In this document: positions 33,942 to 43,556 of the stretch, piece by piece | Layout of the letters: every line of letters starts with the position of its first letter | Numbering within the stretch: the stretch's first letter is position 1 | Assembly (NCBI GenBank): GCA_003427395.1 | Contig: BFEA01000437.1 | Location: 438,332 to 502,331, forward strand | DNA length: 64,000 bases | Reading direction: 5' to 3' | Source of the DNA: Chara braunii | Taxonomy: Eukaryota; Streptophyta; Charophyceae; Charales; Characeae | Translations under genes and position numbers: made by a program | The notes under the pieces: model-generated | The model's database searches: none | What the model was told of the DNA's origin: nothing | The model's input: the letters and a program-made list of their open reading frames with translations, nothing else

Positions 33942-35046
33942 TATCGCAAAGATTCAAAGACCTTTAAACAAATAACATCAATACCGATCATGCAACCAAC
34001 ATAGTAAGAATTCAATCAATCTCGTGTGAAAGCAGAGGAAAAGACAAAGAGAAGAATAAAGAGGGAAAAAACAAAAGAAGAGGAAGAAAATAAAGGAGAA
34101 GAATATAAGAAATTGAGCGCATAAATCTCTCAATTACGTTAAACTTTTCACTAGTAAACAAAAGTAGCATTATGAAGATTCATACCCGTGAAACGGAGAT
34201 ACTCCGTTCGGGGTAGTGACCCGATTGGTTTTCTACGACCGCCCAACCACACTGTGAGGTCTAAAGCCTTGTATGTCCACCCACCAGCACTCTTCAGGAG
34301 TCTAAAGTCACTTAAATTGACATTTTGTTAACTTTGACATTTCTTTTAAAATCATGAAACTAAATTTGTTCAAATTTTATTCATTTGTGTGTGCGAAAGT
34401 GACTACCTCACATAGTGAGAGTGTACCATATATTTCATTAGGGTCCCATCCTAAAGCATAGATCATAGGATCACTGATCATATATCTTATATCATAAAGC
34501 ATAAGGATTGCATAAAAGGTTCGAAAAAAGAACTTGGCAAAAAACTTATGTTGTGCATGTGAAATAGTCGGGCAAAAGTTGTGAAGACATAATAGGAATG
34601 CACTGTCAATGCATAGTATTATATCATGTTCATAAAAGAAAATCAGAAGGTGCAAAAAAAAAAAATTAAAAAAAAAAAAAAAAAAAAAAAATTCAATGAC
34701 GAAGCAAAATTGCACTGCACACACAAGGAATACACAAGAAGGATGAAAATTTTGAATCAATAAATTATAATTAAAAAAAATGTCCGGTATAGTTAAAAAA
34801 TAAAAATAAAAAAAAAGTATCCCATAAATTGCAGCTCGCAAGTACAAGGAATAGAGTTATGCGCAAGGAAATATAATGAACGAAACGAAAAAAATCGGCA
34901 ACATATTCAATAACACAAATAACCGATAGTGTTTGACACCTTGAAATAGTGAATTTTTTTTTTTTTTTAAATAGTCGTTTCTCAACTTTGACTAAATTTC
35001 TGACGTGGCCTCTGTTTCTCAAACTTTTATACTTCTATGTAACTTT
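33942..35046. other. AT-rich intergenic DNA with A tract
   Basis: Contains an A tract at about 34656-34692 and no supported gene. Confidence 0.45.
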
Positions 35047-35102
35047 TCTGGGCCCGGTTCCCAGCACATGCTTCTCCCCACGTATAGATTGGAGCCTTTT
35101 GG
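35047..35102 (+). mobile_element. LINE 3' tail fragment
   Basis: CTGGGCCCGGTTCCCAG (35048-35064) and the following CTCCCCACGTATAGATTGGA match the 3' end of the minus-strand LINE at 508-590. It is truncated at its 5' side and ends in TA-rich DNA rather than poly-A. Confidence 0.7.
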
Positions 35103-35105
35103 TTA

Positions 35106-35106
<1 letters not shown>

Positions 35107-35139
<33 letters not shown>

Positions 35140-35203
35140 TATATATATGTATATATATAATATATATAATATATATATATATATAATATATAATATATAT
35201 ATA
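35107..35203. repeat. (TA)n low-complexity tract
   Basis: Nearly 100 bp of TA repeats with a few G or TT interruptions, self-complementary. Confidence 0.95.
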
Positions 35204-35218
35204 TTTTAGGCCACCAGT

Positions 35219-35695
35219 GCCTCCGCCAGTGTTGGGAAATTACGATGTCTTGGTCGGTACCCGAACTTTTCGGGGTTGGCAAGAGGCTCGACACTGCCCC
35301 ATAAATCAGATTTTTATATTGCCTGCGAGTGAAAGAAAAAGGAAAAAAAGAAAATACTATCTCTACTGCAATGATGTTGGGCAGGTAGTCTTGGAGACCG
35401 TGCTCAGAGTCTTCCTCCACAGAATGCACCTCACTGGTAAGGCGGTCACATTCTGGATGTTACTGTTTTCTTTTTTTTCTTGCTCGTGTGTTTCTTATAA
35501 GTCCCTTGCCAATGAGGCAGGGGGGAATCCGTGAATTGCTCAAGCCGTACGTGATCTTCTCGAGCTGTGTTTTCTCAGAGGATTGTAACACTCATCACAC
35601 TGGTACTAAGGGGAATGTATCCAGCCATTTTCACGGTCGGATCCGTCTGCTCATTTTTTCCCCTTTCTATTATCTTTTTCGAATCTGAGATTATC
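35219..35695 (+). repeat. Dispersed repeat R, copy 2 (uninterrupted)
   Basis: Collinear with 20915-21560 but lacking the MITE, so it serves as an empty-site reference for that insertion. Confidence 0.7.
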
Positions 35696-35696
35696 T

Positions 35697-36480
35697 GACA
35701 ACCTGGCCACGGGCTGAGATGGCCCAGAGAGGCATGATTGTTTCGAAGAATTGCATTCGCTGTGGGTGGATGTGGGAGAATGATAGACACTTGTGGTTGA
35801 CATGCCCGGCGTCCAGAAGGATATGGAACTGGTTCGTGTATCATTGGAAACAGATTTCAAAAGATGAGTTAAATTGGTCAGACGAGTGGATTGTCTCAGG
35901 AGTGCATCAAGCAGGGAATAAAAAAAATCAGACTGGTTGTATGTTGCCCAATCAATCAGAGGGATTATTATGAAAACAAAATGGGATGACAGAAATAATC
36001 AGCTGTTCAAAAAGGAGTTTACTGCAAATGCGGCTATCAAGATCAAGATTACTCGTCATATTCGGACTACCATCAGCAGCTTTTGGATCAGGAGAAGACA
36101 GAGATCAAGGAATGGGATAACAACCAGAAGATGGCTACTTGACACATGGGGGAGGAACAATAGCTTGTTGAAGTTGAATATGAAAGATGACATCTGTTTC
36201 TGCCCTTGGTTGCTTTCCCCTCTGGAGTTCGGGGAGCGCTTTAGCCACCCCCCCTAGATCAGGGACAGATTGATAGAAAGTAGCTTTGAGGTACAACAGG
36301 CCACCCCTTTTTTGAAATTTTGAGGGATCTGATGTTAAGGGACACTGGACCCGGGTTCCAGAAGCCGATTCCTGGGCTTTGGTCCCAGTTTTTACACCGG
36401 GTTGTTTTGTGAGGGTTTTCCCGGCCCTCTTTGTTCCTTCAATAAATACAACTGATCTTTTTTCTCAAAAAAAAAAAACA
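35697..36480 (+). mobile_element. 5'-truncated LINE, C-terminal coding end and 3' UTR with poly-A
   Basis: The plus strand from 35719 encodes CIRCGWMWENDRHLWLTC, the C-terminal zinc motif of LINE ORF2. A frameshift near 35937 follows, and the reading continues through KTKWDDRNNQLF to a stop at about 36257. The 3' UTR has the hairpin 36345-36361, an AATAAA at about 36440, and a poly-A tail at 36467-36478. This is the usual product of incomplete reverse transcription. Confidence 0.85.
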
Positions 36481-36537
36481 AGAAAACTTCGTAATATTAC
36501 GACCTGTCCCAATCGCACAGACACTCCTACCCTACGA

Positions 36538-36702
36538 GGGCCGAGTCCCGCTAGCAGTGTTGAGTTTCCTCAACTCCTGAAATTGGACGTGTTTGTGGAG
36601 ATGTGAGGTTGACGAAATTCAACGCCATTTCTGCACATCTCGGCAAACACGACCAGATTCAGGCGTCGAGGACACTGGATGCTGCTAGTGGGACTTGGCC
36701 CC
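36538..36702 (+). mobile_element. MITE with GGGGCCAAGTCCC-type termini, copy 2
   Basis: 165 bp; left end GGGCCGAGTCCCGCTAGCAG, right end TGCTAGTGGGACTTGGCCCC. Same length and inner order as the copy at 21258-21423. Confidence 0.83.
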
Positions 36703-37066
36703 GGATACATGCTATTTTGGACAAAAGAAAAAGGGAAAGATGTCCTACAACAGGACTTAAGCCCATGAGGTGCGATATGGCCTGAACTGGTCATTGTGAT
36801 GGTCAAGTTTCGCCTCTGTTAGGCTGAACATTGCGTCAGTCTGAGGGCTTGGGCCTCAGAATCACTGCACCGCAGCCGACACTGCACCTCACAGTCCTTG
36901 TGGGATCGCCGTGCTCCTTCCCCTCGCGCTACGTGGACTAAGGACCGGCCCCTGGGAATCCCACAGCTGCTGGGAGTATTCGTTTTCCCCAGTACAATGC
37001 GAGTCAGGGCGCCATTTTGGCACTTTGGAAAATAGCGAAATGGAAAACAAAAGATAGAAAGGGCAT
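36703..37066. other. Unassigned spacer
   Basis: No gene, RNA or repeat was recognised beyond scattered GC-rich stretches. Confidence 0.4.
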
Positions 37067-37176
37067 CGCCACACCACTCTCGAAATGTGCAAAATGAGAA
37101 TGAACTTCCCGCTAGAATATGACCAGATGCACGTGCCACATTTTTGTCTTTTCCACATTTCGAGAGTGGTGCGGCG
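37067..37176. repeat. Hairpin repeat with 23-bp arms
   Basis: CGCCACACCACTCTCGAAAT at 37067 pairs with ATTTCGAGAGTGGTGCGGCG ending at 37176, with one mismatch and a loop of about 64 bp. It could be a small MITE or foldback. Confidence 0.7.
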
Positions 37177-37214
37177 AGGCCCAAAGTCCACTCCCCAACT
37201 ACGGCAGAGCTTTG

Positions 37215-37245
<31 letters not shown>

Positions 37246-37379
37246 ACAACTACGGCAGAGCAACTCGGTCTGCGAGCCTTTTCGTTAATCAGCGAGCGAT
37301 GCGCAAGGCAGTAGCTTTACCAAGCAGACCATTCTCGCTCGCGTCGAGCCCATTGGGTTTGCCACGACGCAATCCTCCA

Positions 37380-38460
37380 CGTGGCGACGGGAGAGAGAGG
37401 AAGCCAGTCTGTCGGACTGTCAGAGAGGCAGGGTGGTGGTCCAATCAGAATGCGACGGGCCAGCTCTGCCTTCCAAGCAAGCGATGCTCTGTCCACCTAA
37501 ACGCTCGTCGAGCCCGTCAAGGTTCGCCACGAAGCAATCCTCCTCCTCGAGGCGCCAGAAGAGAGAAAAAGGCAGAGTCCTACGGGACATCCGTTCAAAT
37601 TGGAACGATACAGAGAAGATTAGCATGGCCCCTGCGCAAGTAAGGATGACACGCATAAATCGAGAGAAGAAGGCAGACTGTCAGAGTGGCAAGGTGGCGG
37701 GAGGCGGAGCAATGAGAATGCTGCCGGGGAGCTCTGCGCTCCGCTCCGCTCCGCTAGTAGAGAGGAAGCCAGACTGTCAGAGTGGCAGGGTGGCGAGAGG
37801 CGGTGCAATCAGAATTACGCCGCCTGGTAGCTCTGCCCTCAAAGCAGGCGATTTTCAGTCGACCTGAACGCTCGCGTCGAGCCCATCCGGGTTCTCCACG
37901 AAGCAATCCTCCTCCTTGAGGCGCCAGAAGACAGATGAAGCAAGACTGTCAGAGTGGCAGAGTGGCGGGAGGCGGAGCAATTGCATTGCTTCCAGGCAGT
38001 TCTACCTTCCAAGCAAGCGATTCTCTGTCGACCTGAACGCTCACGTCGAGCCCGTCCGGGTTCCCCACGAAGCAATCCTCCACGTGGCGCCCGAAGAGAG
38101 AAGAAGCCAGACTGTGAGAGTGGCAGGGTGGCGGGAGGCGGAGGAATTACAACTCTGCCGGCGAGCTCTGCGCTCCGCTCCGTTAGATAGAGAGGAAGCC
38201 AGACTGTCAGAGTGGCAGGGTGGCGGGAGGCGGGGGGATTAGAATGCTGCCGGGGAGCTCTGCGCTCCGCTCCGCTAGATAGAGAGGAAGCCAGACTGTC
38301 TGAGTGGCAGGGTGGCAGGATGCGGAGGAATTACAACGCTGCCGGCGAGCTCTGCGCTCCGGTCCGCTAGATAGCGAGGAAGCCGGACTGTCAAAGTGGC
38401 AGGGTGGCGACAGGCGGTGCAATCAGAACGCAGCCGGGCAGCTCTGCCTTCCGCTAGATT
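37380..38460 (+). repeat. GC-rich tandem array of alternating short and long units
   Basis: At least seven units share CCAGACTGTCAGAGTGGCAG then GGTGGCGGGAGGCGG and a GAGCTCTGCGCTCCGCTCCG or AGCTCTGCCTTCC string. Short units are about 90 bp; long units add a segment of about 90 bp with CGACCTGAACGCTC and CCACGAAGCAATCCTCC. ORFs in all frames are repetitive artefacts. The U6 copy at 37577-37665 is inserted in one unit. Confidence 0.85.
37564..37678 (+). pseudogene. U6 snRNA retropseudogene inside the tandem array
   Basis: 37577-37664 matches U6 from its 5' stem-loop to AAATCGAG, with a 4-base insertion after GCGCAAG. It is bracketed by near-identical 13-mers, AGAAAAAGGCAGA (37564-37576) and AGAAGAAGGCAGA (37666-37678). 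The pre-insertion sequence is still visible in other units as GAGAGAAGAAGCCAGACTG. Unlike the copy at 10567 it has no A-rich tail. Confidence 0.85.
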
Positions 38461-38949
38461 CTCTGTGTCACTCCTGCACGATCGCGTCGGGCGAAACGGG
38501 AGTTCGCGAATCTGAGAGGGAAGAATCGATCAGAGGGGGGCATGATTGATGGACAAGCTAAGCGGCGAAATGGCGGACTCTGACTGACGTGGAAGACAAG
38601 TGTCGATCGCATTTGGGCGGCAAATCCGCTGTCGATTTCAAACTTCAACTCGAGGTATGCGGCCGTATGCCTCAATTCCAACCTACGACCACTAGGGGGA
38701 GCGACTAGACTAAGGGCACACTCACACTTGGACTCGTTCGACAGAGCTTTGGCCGTAGTTGCTGTCAGATCCATCCACGCCTGTCCGTAATTGCGGTCAG
38801 ATGCATCCAGGAATGTTCTGTGCCTTCGTCCTCGTCACTTTTTAGCGCTCGGAAAGTTTTCTTTTATTCAGCGCATGTGATTGTTCAGTTTATCTTGGTC
38901 CCCCTCCCGCTCCTCCTCGCTCGCACTCTGCTCCTTTCCCCCGACAATT
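38461..38949. other. Unassigned; partly a dispersed repeat
   Basis: 38530-38720 is related to 11060-11180 plus 11325-11360, including GGTATGCCTCAATTCCAAC-like and CTAAGGGCA.AC strings. No gene is supported. Confidence 0.5.
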
Positions 38950-38950
38950 T

Positions 38951-39043
<93 letters not shown>

Positions 39044-39046
39044 GTG
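38950..39046. repeat. (CT)n microsatellite next to a gap
   Basis: About 90 bp of CT repeat ending at the N gap. Confidence 0.97.
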
Positions 39047-39311
39047 NNNNNNNNNNNNNNNNNNNNNNNNNNNNNNNNNNNNNNNNNNNNNNNNNNNNNN
39101 NNNNNNNNNNNNNNNNNNNNNNNNNNNNNNNNNNNNNNNNNNNNNNNNNNNNNNNNNNNNNNNNNNNNNNNNNNNNNNNNNNNNNNNNNNNNNNNNNNNN
39201 NNNNNNNNNNNNNNNNNNNNNNNNNNNNNNNNNNNNNNNNNNNNNNNNNNNNNNNNNNNNNNNNNNNNNNNNNNNNNNNNNNNNNNNNNNNNNNNNNNNN
39301 NNNNNNNNNNN
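39047..39311. other. Assembly gap (265 N)
   Basis: Ambiguous bases between a CT microsatellite and a truncated MITE. Confidence 0.99.
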
Positions 39312-39386
39312 TTATAGCTGTATTTAGACTGAAAGATACCCCAAATACAGCTATAATGACCGTACGTTGTATTCGGGGGAAGAAGG
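39312..39386 (+). mobile_element. Hairpin MITE, copy F (left part lost in the gap)
   Basis: TTATAGCTGTATTTAGACTG through to the right arm ending GGGGGAAGAAGG and TA. The left arm is missing because the gap ends here. Confidence 0.8.
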
Positions 39387-40031
39387 TAGTCGTTTGGATT
39401 CGAACTGTTGGGTGTGTGTATGTGTGAATGAGGGCTGCAAATGCATTCGATAAAAGCGCCTCGCTATTTTTCGCCGCAATTCACCCCTCAGTTTCACAGG
39501 TGATTTGGGATCGGTAAACGTCGTACTTTCATTTATCCCTTTGCTACCGTTAACTTGCAGTGATCCCTTCGCTTCCGTTAACTTGCATTGATCCCTTTGC
39601 TTCCGTTAACTTACCGAATTCCATCTCGATGGTTGGAAATGGAATAAAGCAGCTGAAATAGATCGTTTCGTCTACGGCAATTGATCGCCTGTTTTTATTT
39701 TTAGTAATGTGTTTTCCTTTTTGTTTTTTTTTCAAAGATCACAGAGCATTACTGATGAGTCCGTGAAACTCGCCTGTTTTTATTTTTAGTGACGTGTTTC
39801 TCTTTTTGTTTTTTGAAAGAACATTGGACATTATCTCCGAAGTAGTCGGAGAAACTCCGAAGAGACAGTCTGTCCCCCCTTTTCGTTCGTTGTCCTCTTC
39901 TCCCGCTCTCCTTAACGGCAGTTCTCTATGACGATATCTATTATCTATCTATCTATTTATCAATCGGTCGATCTATCTATGTGTATCTATGTTCTATATA
40001 TTCGTATCCGTATGTCTATCTATGTAATATC
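39387..40031. repeat. Low-complexity region with threefold 29-bp repeat
   Basis: TGATCCCTT.GCTTCCGTTAA repeats three times at 39534-39614. CGCCTGTTTTTATTTTTAGT occurs twice (39686, 39771). TATC-type microsatellite lies at 39935-40020. No gene is supported. Confidence 0.65.
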
Positions 40032-40203
40032 TATGTGAAAGAGAACTGCTCGGTGAACCGTAGGCAGAGAGGCAGAAGAGGGCAAAAAACGAGCGGCTGT
40101 GACATATAGGTCTATCTATGTCTATGTAATATCCTCGTTGTTTGCCCTCTTCTGGGTCTCTGCCTGCGTTTTTTCTGGGCAGTTCTCTTTCACATAGAGC
40201 TTA
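40032..40203. repeat. Foldback repeat with arms of about 65 bp
   Basis: TATGTGAAAGAGAACTGC.. at the left is matched in inverse by ..GCAGTTCTCTTTCACATA at the right, and AGAAGAGGGCAAA.AACGAG by CTCGTTGTTTGCCCTCTTCT near the centre. A third, shorter relative of the right arm is at 39880-39930. Confidence 0.75.
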
Positions 40204-41089
40204 CATAGATAAGATACACACATAGATAGATCGATAGATAGATAGACATATATATACGTACTATATGTTGATTGCCTTGGCTTGTCTGACGAGGTTTTGG
40301 CGGACGAGTTTTAATTTAGCTCCTTCATACTTTGGATGTGGCATCGTTGACGAAAACGCTTGCATTCATGTGTTCATTTATTTGTTCGCTCATTCGTTCG
40401 TGCATTCAATCATTCATTCACTCATCCATCTGTTTCATTCATCTTACTATATATATATATATATATAATATTTTATTTTATATAGTAATATTTCAGTGCC
40501 TCTGTAATGGAGTACAGCTAATAGTAATTATTTCAGATCCTCGGGTAAGCGTGAGAAACCCATGTGCTGAAACACAAATTCCCACGAATGTTGACGCGCC
40601 CGGAGGGAGGGAGAGAGAGTGGGCGCATTCGTGCCCCCAAAGGTGATGAAGTAGAAGGGCCTCATCGTTCAATTTTTCGCCCTTTCTTTTGTGTTTTCCA
40701 TTTCTTAAGGTTTTGGATCATTTCTTATTTCTCTGGTGTTCAAGTTCCTCACGCTTGGTTCAGCAGAGTTTTCAACTGAGCTGTGGGCGTGATTGGAGTC
40801 AGATACATCCCAGATCAGTCGGAATCGCGGTCAGATACATCAATGACAGTCGAAGTCTGAGTATGATCTGGGAGTTTAACTCTAATCCTTCCACCTCCGC
40901 AGTGATGTTGCCCTCAGTGTTTCTCATCGTTTTTTCACTTTTTCCCTCTGGCCCTTCGTCATCCTGCTCTACTAATCTTGCCCTCTGTTCGGGAAGAGCG
41001 ATTAGAAAATTGGCGGGAAAATGGTGGGGTTGTCACTGCACTTGGTGTCCTTCCCGGTCTCTCAGGTTTCCTCACTCTCCGAGTGTGTA
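40204..41089. other. Unassigned; TA and GATA microsatellites
   Basis: Contains GATA repeats (40210-40245) and a TA tract (40447-40465). No gene is supported. Confidence 0.4.
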
Positions 41090-41240
41090 GAGGGAGGAAG
41101 GGTGAAAGAGCGGGAAAAAAAAAATGGCGGGGAGCTGTGCCAGCGATTCTCCCGGTCTCTCAGGCCCACAACGCAATGTACAGGGGGGAAGGGCGAAAGA
41201 GCGGGAAAAAATGGCGGGGAGCTGTGCCAGCGTTTCTCCG
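41090..41240 (+). repeat. Twofold tandem repeat, about 95 bp
   Basis: GAAAGAGCGGGAAAAAA, ATGGCGGGGAGCTGTGCCAG and a TCTC string occur twice in direct order. Confidence 0.75.
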
Positions 41241-41277
41241 CGAGTCCTCAGTTGTACAATACGAGAGAAGTCCGAAG

Positions 41278-41314
<37 letters not shown>

Positions 41315-41708
41315 AAAAAGTCAAACAGTGCCCCACAAGCCGATTCCAAAATGGAGTGGAAATGGGGAAATAATTTACTGTAACAGAAATCAGAACCAAA
41401 AAAGAGAGTACAATTACGACGAGTGTAGTTATAATAACAATAGTAAAACAATGACCTAAAAAAAAAAAGGAAAAAAAAGCAATGATAACAGTAAGGAAAG
41501 AGAACAAGTTGGGAAATGCCAGAAAGGAGAAAGACAGAACTGTTAATGCGAAGAGTTGTGCTTTCGGTCATTTTTAGCGAATCGTCATAATTGAGTATGG
41601 AATGGGCTGTGCTGGGCCTTTTGCCTAGTACCTGTTCTGATCAGTTTAATATCTGATGAAAAAAGAAAAGAAATCAGCTTGCGGGGCTGAAAGGAAACAG
41701 CCAATCCA
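41241..41708. other. Unassigned spacer with long T tract
   Basis: T run at 41280-41313 and AT-rich sequence. No gene is supported. Confidence 0.4.
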
Positions 41709-41950
41709 GCGGCCTAGCTCAATTGGTTAGGCACGTAAGTGGCATTCAGGAGGTTGTGCGTTCGAGCCCCACAAACCGCCTGCGGCGCACTTAGTGCCAA
41801 CCAGCGGTGAGTAAGGAACAACCCATCGAGTCATCGACCAAGCTAGGCGCCATGAAGTCCTTACGTGTCCTGATAACCGCGAGGTACAGAACCCAGGAAT
41901 ATGCAATGGATAGACGCAGGCAGGCACTGTCCCTGCACAAAAAGAATGAA
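41709..41950 (+). mobile_element. tRNA-like sequence, probable SINE head
   Basis: 41709-41779 reads like a degenerate tRNA: GCGG pairs with CCGC at the ends, an A-box-like TAGCTCAATTGG at 41715-41726, a D-loop GGTTAG, and a B-box-like GCGTTCGAGCCCC at 41759-41770 with a partly paired T stem. Two mismatches in the acceptor stem and a poor D stem argue against a working tRNA. Unrelated sequence follows to an A-rich stretch near 41940, as in tRNA-derived SINEs. A single diverged tRNA pseudogene is the alternative. Confidence 0.5.
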
Positions 41951-42386
41951 TACAACAAACAAAACCATGACGCACAAGGCCAAGACAGAGACAAACACAG
42001 CTCCCGCTCCAGAGGAAAAACCCAGCAATCGTCTGTGCAGATATACGACCGGCGAAGCAGAGAAGTATCCAGTTGCACCTTGCTACCGTTCATCCTCTCG
42101 AAGAAGAACGTGCGTGCACTGCCACCATCGCTGGTCTCGACACCTGCGGCATAGCCAGCGCTACGTGTCAACCACCTAAGAGCACGAAATAAGCATAGGA
42201 AGAGGAAAAGCATGCCCGACAGTATATACTGCCTACAAGTCTGCTAGGTACCGGCGTACCACGAGTCCAGGCCATTGCCAGGACCAGCCTTAGAGGCCCT
42301 CCAAACTGTCGCGCGGGACCAGGAACCTACCCAGCCTGTGACTGAGGTGCGTGCATGTAACCCGGAACACAGTAGAAAACTTACGG
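41951..42386. other. Unassigned spacer
   Basis: No gene or repeat was recognised. Confidence 0.4.
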
Positions 42387-42651
42387 AAAACTTATAAAAC
42401 CTCCCCGTGGCGAAACCTTTGTGGTCCTTTCCTTCTCCCCAAACGGGGCGAAAAGCGCCGCAGGGCCCAAAATCACTTTTGACACCATTTTTGCACCCTG
42501 TCAAACCGCCATTTTTGGACAGTGGGTGCTACCGGCCCAGCCAGTGTGCAAAAATGACACTAAAAGTCATTTTGGGGCCTGCGGCACTTCTCGCCCCTTT
42601 TGGGGGAAAATGAATACGAGGGTTTCGACGCGGGGAGGTCTTATAACTTTT
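42387..42651 (+). mobile_element. Foldback MITE with long inverted arms, copy 1
   Basis: Left arm AAAACTTATAAAACCTCCCC and right arm GGGGAGGTCTTATAACTTTT; the arms pair over about 105 bp, including CCCCAAACGGGGCGAAAAGC with GCACTTCTCGCCCCTTTTGG. It shares AGTCATTTTGGGGCCTGCGG with 18706-18923. Confidence 0.8.
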
Positions 42652-43383
42652 GCCAAAAACTTATACAACGGAAAGTTCCGCATTCCCGTCGCCACCCAGC
42701 AAATTATAGGGAACATGACATGTGGAGGCCCAGCACCCGAAAAGCCACCCGCACACTTGGATACAATCCATAGCCGAGCGAATTTCAAACCCCCCGGCTC
42801 CTTTACCCGTGGTGGCCTGAAGAACACCTAAGCGCGGGACAAAACCGATAGAGTTCAGAACCCCCCCTGAGCCGAAGGGAAAACGTCTGTGGAAAACAGA
42901 GTAGAGAAAACAGAGTAGAAAACCAGTGTAACCCCGTACAAGCGTAGAAAACCAGGGTAACCCCCTACATTACAAGGGCCCTAAGGCCTGCTTGGCAATC
43001 AAAGCCAAACCTCTGATGGAATCACAATCCTCAACCACCTCCGCTGCTGCCTTGCCCAGCTTTCTGCGGAAGCGCCGGAATGTGGCATATACCGTTTTGC
43101 AAGGATAGCTTCTGATCAGTAGTTCCCTTTTCACTGCTAGTGAAGCCTCTTGATGGCACGTCGATGCCTCCACCAATCCGTCTATAGGCGAAATACCCGG
43201 TGCAGAGTGCTCAGAATAGCTTCCACTTTAGCCAGCTTGCTAGAGCAGGAAGCGAAGTCCTGAAAACTGCCAAACACCAAACGACCAGAATCCCAAATGT
43301 CAACAGAATTCTTGACAACAGCAACCGTCTTCAGCTGAACCCCATGTCGAAATACGTTAATTCCTACAAATACCCAGCGATCC
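42652..43383. other. Unassigned spacer
   Basis: Minus-strand ORFs at 42970-43176 and 43182-43460 lie in different frames and have no motif that I recognise. A decayed gene cannot be excluded. Confidence 0.35.
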
Positions 43384-43556
43384 CTGGCGAGGGGATGGCC
43401 CTGCTGACAGTCTCCCAAACAGGATTTCTTTAGACGCTCCTTAGAAAATAATAACATCATGCTTCCTCAGGTCCGTCTCTACTCGTAAAGGTCCTCTAAG
43501 AAGTGTCTAAAGAGATCTTCATTGGGAGACTGTCAGCAGGGGAATCGCCTCTGCGG
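43384..43556. repeat. Foldback repeat with CTGCTGACAGTCTCCCAA arms
   Basis: CTGCTGACAGTCTCCCAA (about 43403) and its exact inverse TTGGGAGACTGTCAGCAG (about 43522), with further inner pairing (TCTTTAGAC..CCTTAGA with TCTAAGAAGTGTCTAAAGA). Confidence 0.75.

Noticed and set aside
41709-41779. Functional tRNA gene
   Set aside because: The acceptor and D stems contain mismatches and the T stem has a C-C opposition, so a SINE head or pseudogene fits better.
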